This document shows, piece after piece, positions 33,922 to 43,173 of a stretch of 64,000 bases of DNA. Each line of letters opens with the position of its first letter. Position 1 is the first letter of the stretch. The translations under genes were made by a program, and so were the position numbers. The stretch spans positions 62,001-126,000 of the forward strand of contig JBAQYF010000031.1 in the NCBI GenBank assembly GCA_049299895.1, written 5' to 3'. The notes beneath the pieces were generated by a model that did not search any database, was not told the origin of the DNA, and worked only from the letters and a program-made list of their open reading frames with translations. Source of the stretch: CAIYYO01 sp049299895. GTDB taxonomy: Archaea > Altiarchaeota > Altiarchaeia > IMC4 > QMZM01.

Positions 33922-35418
33922 ATGAATTTTGCCCAATACCTGCTTGAAAAAAACAACATGCCGGAAAAGGATTTCGTAGTGGGAAGCAAAGAAACGATAT
34001 CCTACGGGGAACTCCGGAAAAAAACAGACGACCTGGCGGGTTACTTGCACAAAAAACTGGGCGAAGGAAATGAAATAATACTCCTCTCAGAGAACAACGC
34101 GTTTTTCATTATAAGCTATCTTGCCATAATAAAAAGCGGAAACACCGCCTTGCTTCTGGAAACAAGGATACCTGAAAAAGATCTAAAATACATCCTGGAT
34201 ATATGCTCGGTAAAAGCCGCATTCATCCAGGAAAAATTCAAAACAAAGCTCGCAGACGTCTTTTCAGGGAGGGAATCGGAAAACGGCATATACACGGAAT
34301 CCATGCTGCATGAACTAAAAAGAGAGATCCCAAGGAACGTGGACGCAAACGATGATGATCCTGCAGTCATCATATTCACTTCTGGAAGCACTGGAACAAA
34401 GAAGGGGGTCATCCTCACTCACAAGAACCTGAGAACCAATACAAACTCGATAATACAGTACCTTACTCTCACGGAAAAAGACAGGATAGAAGCGGTGCTT
34501 CCTTTCTTCTACTCATACGGCCTCTCGCTTCTCAACACGCACCTGAGAGCAGGAGGCAGCATTGTGATAAACCACGGCATATTCCTAGGCTCAGTCATAA
34601 GCGAGATAAAAAAATACGAATGCACCGGATTTGCGGGAGTCCCGAGCACGTATCAGATCCTGATAGAGAAAACAGATTTCCTGAAACATGATTTCCCAAG
34701 CATCCGATATTTCACCCAGGCAGGAGGAAAGCTCTCGAACAAATTCATATCAGAGATCGCAGATGCATTCCCGGATAAAGAAGTATACATCATGTACGGC
34801 GCGACCGAAGCAACGGCCCGCCTCTCATATCTCCTGCCGGAAATGCTCAGAAAAAAGCTCGGCTCCATCGGAAAAGGCATACCCGGAGTGACCCTGCAAG
34901 TAGTCGACGCAAACGGATCGCAGGTTAAGCCGGGGGTAGTAGGAGAGATCATTGCGATAGGGGACAACATCATGAAGGGGTACTATAAGGACCCCGAACT
35001 CACGAAAAAGACGATCAAAAACGGAGCCCTGTACACCGGAGACCTTGCCGTGGTCGACGAGGACGGCTACATATACACAGTGGGCAGGTCCAGCAACATC
35101 ATAAAATCTGCGGGCTACCGGATATCGCCCACAGAGATCGAAGAAGAGATAAACAAGCTGGAAGGAGTCATCGATTGCGTCGCCTTCGGGTTTCCGGACA
35201 GCATAATGGGCGAATGCGTGACCGCGGCGGTCCTGACAAAGAACGCATCCAGTGAGTTAAAGGAGACTATCCTGCTTCACTGCAAAAAGACCTTTCCGTC
35301 GCATAAGGTCCCAAAACACATAGTCTTCATGGAGGAATTCCCGCTCAACTCCTCAGGCAAGACAAACAGCCAGAAGATAAAAGAAACCGCGAAAGAGAGG
35401 ATAGAAAAAGAATCATAG
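33922..35418 (+). CDS. Acyl-activating (AMP-forming) ligase
   Basis: The 498-residue protein belongs to the class I adenylate-forming family. Its P-loop IIFTSGSTGTKKGVILTHKN lies at about residues 150-170, YGATEATARLSYL is the adenine-binding motif, YTGDLAVVDEDGY the ATP-contact motif, and the catalytic lysine is in SSGKTNSQKIKE near the C-terminus. It would adenylate a carboxylic acid and load it onto CoA or, given the preceding gene, the ACP. The acid cannot be inferred. The spacing to the AcpS-ACP gene is five bases. Confidence 0.9.
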   Translation: MNFAQYLLEKNNMPEKDFVVGSKETISYGELRKKTDDLAGYLHKKLGEGNEIILLSENNAFFIISYLAIIKSGNTALLLETRIPEKDLKYILDICSVKAAFIQEKFKTKLADVFSGRESENGIYTESMLHELKREIPRNVDANDDDPAVIIFTSGSTGTKKGVILTHKNLRTNTNSIIQYLTLTEKDRIEAVLPFFYSYGLSLLNTHLRAGGSIVINHGIFLGSVISEIKKYECTGFAGVPSTYQILIEKTDFLKHDFPSIRYFTQAGGKLSNKFISEIADAFPDKEVYIMYGATEATARLSYLLPEMLRKKLGSIGKGIPGVTLQVVDANGSQVKPGVVGEIIAIGDNIMKGYYKDPELTKKTIKNGALYTGDLAVVDEDGYIYTVGRSSNIIKSAGYRISPTEIEEEINKLEGVIDCVAFGFPDSIMGECVTAAVLTKNASSELKETILLHCKKTFPSHKVPKHIVFMEEFPLNSSGKTNSQKIKETAKERIEKES

Positions 35419-35431
35419 AGCACCCAAAGAT

Positions 35432-36589
35432 ATGCCAAAGAGCACTGAAGACACGGGGGCAGCTCCCGGCGAGAAAACCCACCATGTATCAGTCTCCTTA
35501 GAGGAAATTCTGAAACTAAAGCAGTACTCCATCCCTGATGAGGAGAAGAACCGCATGCTGCTTGTGAACATAAAAGAGCAGCTTCTTTGCGCAAAAGAAA
35601 ACAGGCATATAAAGAGCTTCTTTGAAAAACAGGGAATCGACATAAGCTCGATCAATAAGCTGGAGGATGTGCCGACGATACCGGTGCAGATGTTCAAATA
35701 TTTCGACCTCAGGATAGGCACCCCTGAGAGCATAGTCAAAGTCCTCAAGTCCAGCGGCACGACAAGCGGATTACCCAGCAGGGTCCCCCTGAGCAAGAAG
35801 ACGACCATGAACCAGACAAAGGCCCTGAATTCCATCTTATCAGATTATCTTGGCAACAAGAGAAGGTTGTTTCTCGTAATAGACCATGAAGGAATCAATG
35901 CGCCCAATTCGGAAATCACCGCAAGGACCGCGGGGGTGCGCGGCCTTTCCATATTCTCAAAAAAGATAATCTACCTCCTAAAGGAAGTAGACGGAAAACT
36001 CGTATTGAACATGCCGGCAATAGAGGACCTGATCCAGAACCACAAAGATGAAGAGGTCTACGTCTTCGGCTTCACCTATATAGTATGGTCTGTCTTCTGC
36101 AGGCAGGCAAAGGAGCAGCTAAAGGGCAGACCGTTCAATTTCCGCGAGGCGATAATATTCCACAGCGGCGGATGGAAGAAACTCGAAGAAGAAAAGGTCT
36201 CAAAAGAGGTGTTCTCGGAAGAGATCGCAAAAATATTCGGAACAGACCCAAAAAAAGTCCACGACTTCTATGGAATGGCGGAACAGACGGGGATAATATT
36301 CGTAGACTGCGAACACGGAAACAAGCACGTACCGAACTTTGCGCAGGTGATAATACGCGACATACAGACGCTTAAGCCTTGCGAGATAAATGAGACGGGC
36401 CTAATCGAGGTCATGAGCATCCTTGCTGACAGCTATTATTGCCAGGCGATATTGACCGAGGACAAAGGATTCCTCGCAGGCATAGATGATTGCCCGTGCA
36501 AAAGAAAGGGCAGGTATTTCCGGTTCAAATCAAGGGTCGAGAAGGTAGAGATGCGGGGCTGCGGAGACACCTTCAAGGAGAAAACATGA
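35432..36589 (+). CDS. LuxE/PaaK-like acyl-protein synthetase
   Basis: The 385-residue protein has the LuxE pattern: IPVQMFKYFDLR, then SSGTTSGLPSRVPLSK (about residues 108-123), VFGFTYIVW, HSGGWKKLEEEKV and DFYGMAEQTG. LuxE activates a fatty acid as acyl-AMP and passes it to the reductase LuxC, which releases an aldehyde. The next gene is LuxC-like and overlaps by four bases, so a reductase pair is implied. Confidence 0.88.
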   Translation: MPKSTEDTGAAPGEKTHHVSVSLEEILKLKQYSIPDEEKNRMLLVNIKEQLLCAKENRHIKSFFEKQGIDISSINKLEDVPTIPVQMFKYFDLRIGTPESIVKVLKSSGTTSGLPSRVPLSKKTTMNQTKALNSILSDYLGNKRRLFLVIDHEGINAPNSEITARTAGVRGLSIFSKKIIYLLKEVDGKLVLNMPAIEDLIQNHKDEEVYVFGFTYIVWSVFCRQAKEQLKGRPFNFREAIIFHSGGWKKLEEEKVSKEVFSEEIAKIFGTDPKKVHDFYGMAEQTGIIFVDCEHGNKHVPNFAQVIIRDIQTLKPCEINETGLIEVMSILADSYYCQAILTEDKGFLAGIDDCPCKRKGRYFRFKSRVEKVEMRGCGDTFKEKT

Positions 36590-37875
36590 TAAAGTGCCAC
36601 CTACTGGACGGAAGATTCGAAGAGAAGGAATTCGAGGACTTCGATGTTATCGCGCAGACAATAAACAAGAACCGCGAAAAACTGTACGAACTTGAGATAA
36701 GACAGATAATAGAGATACTGTGCCAGCTTGGAAGAAAGATAATCAAGGACAAAGAGATAAACAGGATACAAGGGGTAGGCTACATTGCCATGTGGCTGCG
36801 CAAAGACCGCCTGGAGGACGTCTGCAGGATAAACTACATGGACGAGTCTTATTACGAAGAATTCACGGAGGCGTCAAAGGACCTAAAACTGTGCATGCAG
36901 CCCAGAGGCATAGTATGCCATTCTGTTGCGGGAAACATCCCGACCCTCGCCTTCTTCTCGGTCGTGCAGGCGATCCTTTCAAAAAACGGGAGCATCGTCA
37001 AAGTCCCGGAACACACTAAAGACATAATACTCGCGATACTCAAGCACCTTGATGAAACATCAGTCGTAATCGATGGAACAGAATACCACGGAAAAGACAT
37101 AGTAAAATCGATATCATTAGTCTGCTTCGAAGGAAAAGACCAGGAAACAAGCAAAAAATTCTCGATTGTCGCGGACTGCAAAGTCATCTGGGGCGGCTCG
37201 GACGCCGTAAAAGCAGTCACAACTCTTCCGCAAAAAGAGCACTGCGAGATAATCTCATACGGGCCGAAATATTCGTTCGGCGTATTTGACAGGGAGTACA
37301 TAGAAAATGGCCCGTTCGAAAAAGCGCTGGAGGGAGCAGCCTCGGACGTCGCAGTCTTCAACCAGATGGCCTGCTCTTCACCGCACGTCTACTTCTTTGA
37401 GAAAAGCAACCGCCCGATAATGGAGATAGCTAATATCCTGAAAAGGTGCTTTGAGAGCCTCCCGGAAAAATTACTCAGGCAGGAGATACCCGAAAGCACT
37501 GCCTCAAGGATAATAAACGCGCGCGGAATGTACTTCCTTGACAGCGAAAAATGGATCGTAAAACCGGAGGATCTGTCCTGGACGATACTCGTGAACAAGG
37601 ATATCAGGCTGGAAGAGCCGGTGCAGGGCAAAGTCGTATTCCTAAAAGAGGTCGAGAGCGTCGATCTGGTCTTGGACCTTATAACCCGCAAGATACAAGC
37701 GATGAGCGTCTCCATCCGAAACGACGAGAAGAGAAGGGCTTTTGCGAAGAAAGCAGCATACAGGGGCGTAGACAGGATAGTTCCCCCGGGAAAGATGCAC
37801 GAATTCGACCTGCCATGGGACGGGATACTGGGCCTGAACAGGATGGTAAGATGGGTCATTTTAAAGGATAAATAA
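36586..37875 (+). CDS. LuxC-like acyl-CoA/acyl-protein reductase
   Basis: The 429-residue aldehyde-dehydrogenase-fold protein has VAGNIPTLAFFSVVQAIL early on, IWGGSDAVKAV as cofactor motif and the catalytic cysteine in FNQMACSSPHVYF. It would reduce an activated acyl group to the aldehyde with NADPH. The frame is open 32 codons further upstream, but 36586 is chosen: AAGGAG lies five bases before it and its ATG overlaps the LuxE stop (ATGA). Confidence 0.88.
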   Translation: MIKCHLLDGRFEEKEFEDFDVIAQTINKNREKLYELEIRQIIEILCQLGRKIIKDKEINRIQGVGYIAMWLRKDRLEDVCRINYMDESYYEEFTEASKDLKLCMQPRGIVCHSVAGNIPTLAFFSVVQAILSKNGSIVKVPEHTKDIILAILKHLDETSVVIDGTEYHGKDIVKSISLVCFEGKDQETSKKFSIVADCKVIWGGSDAVKAVTTLPQKEHCEIISYGPKYSFGVFDREYIENGPFEKALEGAASDVAVFNQMACSSPHVYFFEKSNRPIMEIANILKRCFESLPEKLLRQEIPESTASRIINARGMYFLDSEKWIVKPEDLSWTILVNKDIRLEEPVQGKVVFLKEVESVDLVLDLITRKIQAMSVSIRNDEKRRAFAKKAAYRGVDRIVPPGKMHEFDLPWDGILGLNRMVRWVILKDK

Positions 37876-37879
37876 ATAT

Positions 37880-37968
37880 CCCCACAGCAAGCTGTGGGGT
37901 ATTCACGAACTATAAGTTGTGAATGTTGCGTTTGATCTAGGAACCCATGCTGCAAGCAGCGGGGTATT
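37880..37968. repeat. Triple-hairpin palindromic element
   Basis: Three stem-loops lie in the gap between the LuxC-like and FabG-like genes. The first is CCCCACAGC/GCTGTGGGG (37880-37899). The second is an ATTCAC-AACT/AGTTGTGAAT arm pair with one bulge (37901-37924). The third is CCC-GCTGC/GCAGC-GGG (37944-37963). The first and third both end GGGGTATT. Paired subterminal hairpins of this sort are typical of IS200/IS605 ends and derived non-autonomous elements, but no transposase gene is nearby. Confidence 0.6.
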
Positions 37969-37999
37969 ACCGATAAAATAAAATTAATAGAGGGTAAAA

Positions 38000-38740
38000 A
38001 TGCTCAAAGACAAGGTGGTATTAATAACCGGCGCAGGAAGAGGGATAGGTAGAGTGGTGGCATTACTTGCCGCGGAAAACCACGCAAAGGTCATCATAAA
38101 CTATAACAGAAGCGAAAAAGAAGCAGCTAAGGTCGCAGAAGAGATAAAGAACAAAGGCCTTGAAGCGATGGCAATGAAAGCCGACGTCTCGAACGAAAAT
38201 GAGGTTCGAGCGATGTTCGATTCCATCCGGGACAAATTCGACCGACTGGACGTAATCGTCAACAATGCAGGCATAATGAAGGGGAACATGCTGATGCTCA
38301 CAAAAACTGAGGAATACGACGAGATCAATGATATAAACGCGAAAGGCACGTTCCTGTGCATGAGATACGCATCGAAACTGATGCTGAAGCAAAAGTCCGG
38401 GAAGATAATCAACCTCACGTCGATCATAGGTACCAACGGGGAGAAGGGATATGCTGCATATTCTGCAAGCAAAGCCGCAGTCATCGGCATGACATTGTCC
38501 GCGGCAAAAGAGCTTGGAGCGCTAGGGATAACCGTGAATGCGATCGCTCCGGGATTCATAGACACCGACATGACAAGCGGGCTGAAGGAAGAGATAAAGC
38601 AAGACATAATAAAGAACATCGCGCTAAAAAGGATAGGAAAACCGGAGGATGTTGCAAAAGCCATTCTGTTTCTGAGCTCTGGCCAGAGCGACTACATAAC
38701 CGGCCAGGTCATAGGAGTAGACGGCGGACAGATAATGTAA
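38000..38740 (+). CDS. FabG-like short-chain dehydrogenase/3-oxoacyl-ACP reductase
   Basis: The 246-residue classical SDR has VLITGAGRGIGR for NADP binding, VNNAGIMKGN, LTSIIG with the catalytic serine and YSASKAAVIGM (YxxxK), plus IAPGFIDTDMT and the GQVIGVDGG C-terminus of FabG. It reduces a 3-oxoacyl group on ACP or a similar keto substrate. In this cluster it may reduce a keto group on the sugar's acyl branch. GAGGG precedes the ATG by about 7 bases. The hairpin element is upstream. Confidence 0.88.
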   Translation: MLKDKVVLITGAGRGIGRVVALLAAENHAKVIINYNRSEKEAAKVAEEIKNKGLEAMAMKADVSNENEVRAMFDSIRDKFDRLDVIVNNAGIMKGNMLMLTKTEEYDEINDINAKGTFLCMRYASKLMLKQKSGKIINLTSIIGTNGEKGYAAYSASKAAVIGMTLSAAKELGALGITVNAIAPGFIDTDMTSGLKEEIKQDIIKNIALKRIGKPEDVAKAILFLSSGQSDYITGQVIGVDGGQIM

Positions 38741-38753
38741 CGGACAAAAAAAG

Positions 38754-39461
38754 ATGACACCCGAAGAATTAAGAAAACAGGTCCATACGCTTTTCCACAA
38801 ATACAAGTATGAAAACAACGATGACGGCCACCTGGACATACCGATCAGGGACACGAAAGGAAATATAGTGGGACACATGAGCCCATGCCAGGCCAAAGAG
38901 GTGATGGATACATCTAAGCTAATACCCCTCTTTGCGCAGTGGAGGAACGAGAACAACTACGCGTTCGCGTCGCAACCGAAAGCAACACCCGAGGGGACTT
39001 CAAAGTGGTACGACAACTATCTGATAAACTTGGACGACCGTATCCTTTTCATAATCAAGACGATCGACGGCGAACCCATCGGCCACATGGGCCTCTGGAC
39101 ATTCGATTATGAGAAGAAGACCTGCGAGATAGACAACCTGATAAAGGGGAAGAAGAACCCTCTTCCAGGCCTGATAATGTTCTTTGCTGCAAAGGCGCTA
39201 ATGGAATGGACCTACGCAAACATCGGGGTAGAGAGCCTTGGAGGGAGGATGCTGAAAGACAACAGGGCCGCAATAACCTTCTGGGAGAGGCTAGGATTCA
39301 CAGTCATAGGAGAGATACCCCTCGCAAAGATCCAGGATCCCAATGTTACAGGCTGGGAAGAGCTTAATCCTGGAGACACGAGGAAGCCGGACAGATACGA
39401 GGTCGTAACTACTGATAGAAAGGATATCTACGAAAAGAACATAGCAAAGCAAAAACAATGA
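38754..39461 (+). CDS. GNAT family N-acetyltransferase-like protein
   Basis: The 235-residue protein ends with a GNAT-type acetyl-CoA-binding region (GRMLKDNRAAITFWERLGFTVIGE, in shorter segments GGRMLKDNRAA and TFWERLGF). Its central part has DRILFIIKTIDGEPIGHMGLW. The N-terminal 60 residues are less typical. It probably acetylates an amino sugar made by an aminotransferase in the same cluster. It lies 13 bases after the FabG gene and overlaps the next gene by four (ATGA). Confidence 0.8.
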   Translation: MTPEELRKQVHTLFHKYKYENNDDGHLDIPIRDTKGNIVGHMSPCQAKEVMDTSKLIPLFAQWRNENNYAFASQPKATPEGTSKWYDNYLINLDDRILFIIKTIDGEPIGHMGLWTFDYEKKTCEIDNLIKGKKNPLPGLIMFFAAKALMEWTYANIGVESLGGRMLKDNRAAITFWERLGFTVIGEIPLAKIQDPNVTGWEELNPGDTRKPDRYEVVTTDRKDIYEKNIAKQKQ

Positions 39462-40618
39462 AACTCTCAGTCAGCGCACGCTCAAAGGAGATCGTGCAAT
39501 CGGAAATCAGGACTATGTCGATAGAATGCGACAAGGTTAATGGGATTAACCTTTCACAGGGAGTGTGCGACCTGGACCTTCCATTGCCCGTGAAGATGGG
39601 GGCAAAAGAGGCGATGGATGCAGGCATAAACCACTACACGAGATACGACGGCCTGCCGGAGCTAAGAAACGCGATAGCTTCAAAGATGCGCAAATACAAC
39701 AATATCGAATCCGACCCGGAAAAAAACATCATAGTCTCCTGCGGAGCGACCGGCGCATTCTACTCGGCATGCCTCGCCCTCTTGAACCCCGGAGACGAGG
39801 TCATCATCTTTGAGCCGTACTATGGATACCACATAAACACCCTCCTTGCGACACAGGCAAGACCCGTTTACGTCAGAATGAGCCCGCCGGACTGGTCATT
39901 CAACATGGAGGACCTTGAGCGCGCGGTTACTCCGAAGACGAAAGGCATAATGATCAACACCCCTGCAAACCCGTCGGGGAAGGTATTCACAAAAAAAGAG
40001 CTGAAGCTGCTTGCCGATTTTGCGATAAAACACGACATCTTCATTTTCACAGATGAGATATACGAGTACTTCATCTACGCGGGAGCAAAGCACATAAGCC
40101 CAGGATCGCTCCAAGAGATAAAGGACCGGACCATAACGATCTCAGGGTATTCCAAGACCTTCAGCATAACGGGATGGCGCATAGGCTACTGCGTATGCGA
40201 CGAAAAGTGGGCCCAGATGATAGGGTACATAAGCGACCTTGTCTACGTCTGCGGACCGGCCCCTTTGCAGGTAGGCGTTGCAAGAGGGATCGAAAAGCTC
40301 CCGGACAGTTTCTATAAAGCCCTGTGCGATGAGTATGCAGCAAAAAGGGAGATTATCTGTTCGGCACTGGAGGGTTCAGGTCTTACTCCATACGTCCCGC
40401 AGGGGGCATATTATGTGCTCGCAGACGTAAGTGCTATTCCAGGGAAAACAAGCAAGGATAAGGCGATGCACCTCCTGAAAAAGACTGGCGTCGCAAGCGT
40501 GCCAGGCGAAGCGTTCTATCACGACGATGGAGGAGAGAATCTCGTAAGGTTCTGTTTTGCCAAAAAAGATAGCGAACTAAACGAAGCCTGCAACAGGCTC
40601 CTAAAATTAAAGCAATGA
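39458..40618 (+). CDS. Class I/II aminotransferase
   Basis: The 386-residue PLP enzyme has SCGATGAFYSACLAL for cofactor phosphate binding, NTPANPSGKVF, FTDEIYEYFIYAG with the PLP-contacting aspartate and tyrosine, and the Schiff-base lysine in SGYSKTFSITGWRIGY (about residue 233). It transfers amino groups between amino and 2-oxo acids. Its place among glycan genes, before two DegT-type proteins, suggests an amino donor or a side-chain modification, but the substrate is unknown. Confidence 0.92.
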   Translation: MKLSVSARSKEIVQSEIRTMSIECDKVNGINLSQGVCDLDLPLPVKMGAKEAMDAGINHYTRYDGLPELRNAIASKMRKYNNIESDPEKNIIVSCGATGAFYSACLALLNPGDEVIIFEPYYGYHINTLLATQARPVYVRMSPPDWSFNMEDLERAVTPKTKGIMINTPANPSGKVFTKKELKLLADFAIKHDIFIFTDEIYEYFIYAGAKHISPGSLQEIKDRTITISGYSKTFSITGWRIGYCVCDEKWAQMIGYISDLVYVCGPAPLQVGVARGIEKLPDSFYKALCDEYAAKREIICSALEGSGLTPYVPQGAYYVLADVSAIPGKTSKDKAMHLLKKTGVASVPGEAFYHDDGGENLVRFCFAKKDSELNEACNRLLKLKQ

Positions 40619-40651
40619 ATCGCACTAATATAACTAACAGAGGCTTTTGAC

Positions 40652-41764
40652 ATGGACAAAAAGATCAGTTTTGCAGGACCTTGGATAACCCAAAAGGAGA
40701 TAGACTACGTAGTCGACGCGACCAAGAACGGCTGGTATTCCACATATGACATGCATGCAAAAAAACTTGAGAGGGCAGTATGCGACTATCTCGGCGTAAA
40801 ATACGGCATCGCAACGCACTGCTGCACACAGGCGCTACACCTTGCGACCGCCTCCCTCGGACTAAAAGCAGGCGATGAAGTGATATGCACTGATTTTTCT
40901 TGGGTCGCTACCGCCTACGCAATATCTTATACTGGCGCAAAACCGGTCTTCGTGGACATAGACCCGGACTCCTGGTGCATCGATCCTGCGGCAATAGAAA
41001 AAGCGATAACAAAGAAGACTAAAGCAATAATGCTCGTGCACACCTTCGGGCACCCCGCGCAGATGGACGAGATAAGGGAGATAGCACAAAAACACGACCT
41101 GCGTGTCATCGAAGATGCTGCGCCCGCGCTCGGAGCCCAGTTCAAGGGACAAAAGACCGGGACGTTCGGGGATCTTGCCTGTTTTTCCTTTCAGGGGGCA
41201 AAGCTTGCAGTCAGCGGCGAAGGAGGAATTATCGTCACAGACAACGAAGAATTATACAAGAAAGCAGCCCTTCTGTCTTCTATGGGCAGGACCGATTCAC
41301 AGGCGGTGTTCTGGTCCGACTCCCTGGGATACCAGTACACAATAGCAAACCTGACCGCTGCCCTCGCCCTCGCGCAGGTCGAGAGGATAGACGAGCTCCT
41401 GGCAAAAAAGAGACAGATATTCAACTGGTACTATGAGAGGCTCAAAGACGTCCGCGGGATAAAGGTCATAAAAGAGAAGAAGGACTGCAAAAGCAACTAT
41501 TGCTATCCGTCTATCCTGCTCGGGAACGAGATAAAAGTCCCGAGAGACGATGTATTGAAGGGATTAAAGGACAGAAACATACACTGCAGACCTGGATTCC
41601 CCAGGATGAGCAGATTCCCGCTGTACGCAAAAGACATAAGGTTCGCAAATCCCCAGACGGAAAAGGTCGAAAAGAGAGGGATATCGCTCGCTGCAGCGGC
41701 AAACCTCACACATGAGGATATTAACTACGTCTGCGATTCGCTCCTTGGTATTATCAAAGGATAA
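40652..41764 (+). CDS. DegT/DnrJ/EryC1 sugar aminotransferase
   Basis: The 370-residue protein has the DegT layout with lysine retained in FSFQGAKLAVSGEGG (about residue 183), so it is a true aminotransferase, unlike the two dehydratase-like relatives in this cluster. IEDAAPALGAQFKG is the PLP-aspartate region. It would aminate a 4-keto-6-deoxy nucleotide sugar, GDP- or CDP-linked. It overlaps the next gene by one base (TAATG). Confidence 0.9.
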   Translation: MDKKISFAGPWITQKEIDYVVDATKNGWYSTYDMHAKKLERAVCDYLGVKYGIATHCCTQALHLATASLGLKAGDEVICTDFSWVATAYAISYTGAKPVFVDIDPDSWCIDPAAIEKAITKKTKAIMLVHTFGHPAQMDEIREIAQKHDLRVIEDAAPALGAQFKGQKTGTFGDLACFSFQGAKLAVSGEGGIIVTDNEELYKKAALLSSMGRTDSQAVFWSDSLGYQYTIANLTAALALAQVERIDELLAKKRQIFNWYYERLKDVRGIKVIKEKKDCKSNYCYPSILLGNEIKVPRDDVLKGLKDRNIHCRPGFPRMSRFPLYAKDIRFANPQTEKVEKRGISLAAAANLTHEDINYVCDSLLGIIKG

Positions 41765-43086
41765 TGAAAAAGGAAAGAACCGAAAGCGTCATCAGGGAAG
41801 AGATACATGAGAAGGTCCGGGAGATATACAAGATACGCCGGGAAGAAGAAGAGACCAAAAAAGAGAATTATATCAGCTATGCAGGCAGGGTGTACGACGA
41901 GAAAGAGATCATCGCCTTGGTCGATTCGTCTCTCGATTTCTGGCTTACTGCAGGAAAATATGCAAAGGAATTCGAAAAAAAATTTTCATCATTCATCGGA
42001 AGGAAGCATTCACTTCTCACGAATTCCGGCTCGTCAGCAAACCTCCTTGCGATTTCCGCGCTCACGTCAAAAAAACTCGGAGACCGGAGGCTTAAACCCA
42101 GAGATGAGGTAATAACCACTGCATGCGGCTTTCCGACTACTCTGAACCCGATTATCCAGAATGGCCTTATCCCTGTTTTCGTGGATGTGGAGTTGGGCAC
42201 GTACAACATACGGGCGGACTTGCTCGCGGATGCCGTATCTGAGAAGACAAAAGCTATATTCGTAGCACACACCCTAGGTAACCCGGCAGACATCAAAAAA
42301 ATAAAAAAAACAGCTGATGAACACGACCTGTGGTACATCGAAGACAACTGCGACGCGCTTGGATCAAAATACGACGGCAGGTATACGGGAACCTATGGAG
42401 ACATATCGACCTACAGTTTCTACCCGGCTCATCACATAACCATGGGCGAAGGAGGCACGCTCTGCACGGATGATGATCTTCTGAACAGGATAATCCTCTC
42501 GTACAGGGATTGGGGCAGGGACTGCTGGTGCCCTCCCGGAAAGGATAACACATGCGGCAAGAGATTCACCCAGAAATTCGGAAAGCTACCTTATGGCTAT
42601 GACCACAAATATGTGTATTCGCATATAGGCTACAATCTTAAAGTAACGGACATGCAGGCTGCCGTGGGCGTGGAGCAATTAATAAAGCTTCCTTCATTCA
42701 TAGAAAAAAGAAAGGAAAACTACAGGAGCCTTTACAAGGGCCTGGAAAAATACGAAAAATATTTTCTGCTGCCGAAAGCAACACCGGGATCGGACCCTAG
42801 CTGGTTCGGCTTCCCTATACTCGTAAAAGAGGGTGCCGGATTCAAGAGGGAGGATATCGTAAAATTCTTGGAGGAAAACAGAATAGCGACAAGAATGCTA
42901 TTCGGAGGCAACCTCTTGAAGCAGCCCGCGTATGAGGATATTGAATACAGGTGCATAGACACCCTGGAGAACACCGACTTAGTTATGGAGAACCTGTTCT
43001 GGGTTGGGGTCTATCCAGGTATAAGCAGGGAGAAAACAGAGTATATACTGTCGGTTTTTGACAGATTCATTGAAAAAAAGGATTAA
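41764..43086 (+). CDS. rfbH: CDP-4-keto-6-deoxyglucose 3-dehydratase (E1, RfbH-type)
   Basis: The 440-residue length matches RfbH/E1 (about 437). YSFYPAHHITMGEGG has the catalytic histidine replacing the PLP lysine, and RDCWCPPGKDNTCGK has the CxC-x7-C ligands of the [2Fe-2S] cluster; an earlier Cys in ITTACGFPTTL or EDNCDALGS may complete it. E1 dehydrates CDP-4-keto-6-deoxyglucose at C3, with electrons from an E3 reductase (not seen in this window). With rfbF and rfbG it completes the route to CDP-4-keto-3,6-dideoxyglucose. Confidence 0.93.
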   Translation: MKKERTESVIREEIHEKVREIYKIRREEEETKKENYISYAGRVYDEKEIIALVDSSLDFWLTAGKYAKEFEKKFSSFIGRKHSLLTNSGSSANLLAISALTSKKLGDRRLKPRDEVITTACGFPTTLNPIIQNGLIPVFVDVELGTYNIRADLLADAVSEKTKAIFVAHTLGNPADIKKIKKTADEHDLWYIEDNCDALGSKYDGRYTGTYGDISTYSFYPAHHITMGEGGTLCTDDDLLNRIILSYRDWGRDCWCPPGKDNTCGKRFTQKFGKLPYGYDHKYVYSHIGYNLKVTDMQAAVGVEQLIKLPSFIEKRKENYRSLYKGLEKYEKYFLLPKATPGSDPSWFGFPILVKEGAGFKREDIVKFLEENRIATRMLFGGNLLKQPAYEDIEYRCIDTLENTDLVMENLFWVGVYPGISREKTEYILSVFDRFIEKKD

Positions 43087-43173
43087 ATATAAAAATTATT
43101 TGATTCCAATTATGTTAGTATTACGGCAGATGTCATAATCATTTTTTGATACATAAACAATCCAATTAATGTG

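Noticed and set aside
36490..36585. Upstream extension of the LuxC-like gene
   Set aside because: It overlaps the LuxE coding region out of frame; the ATG at 36586 has a ribosome site and an ATGA overlap.
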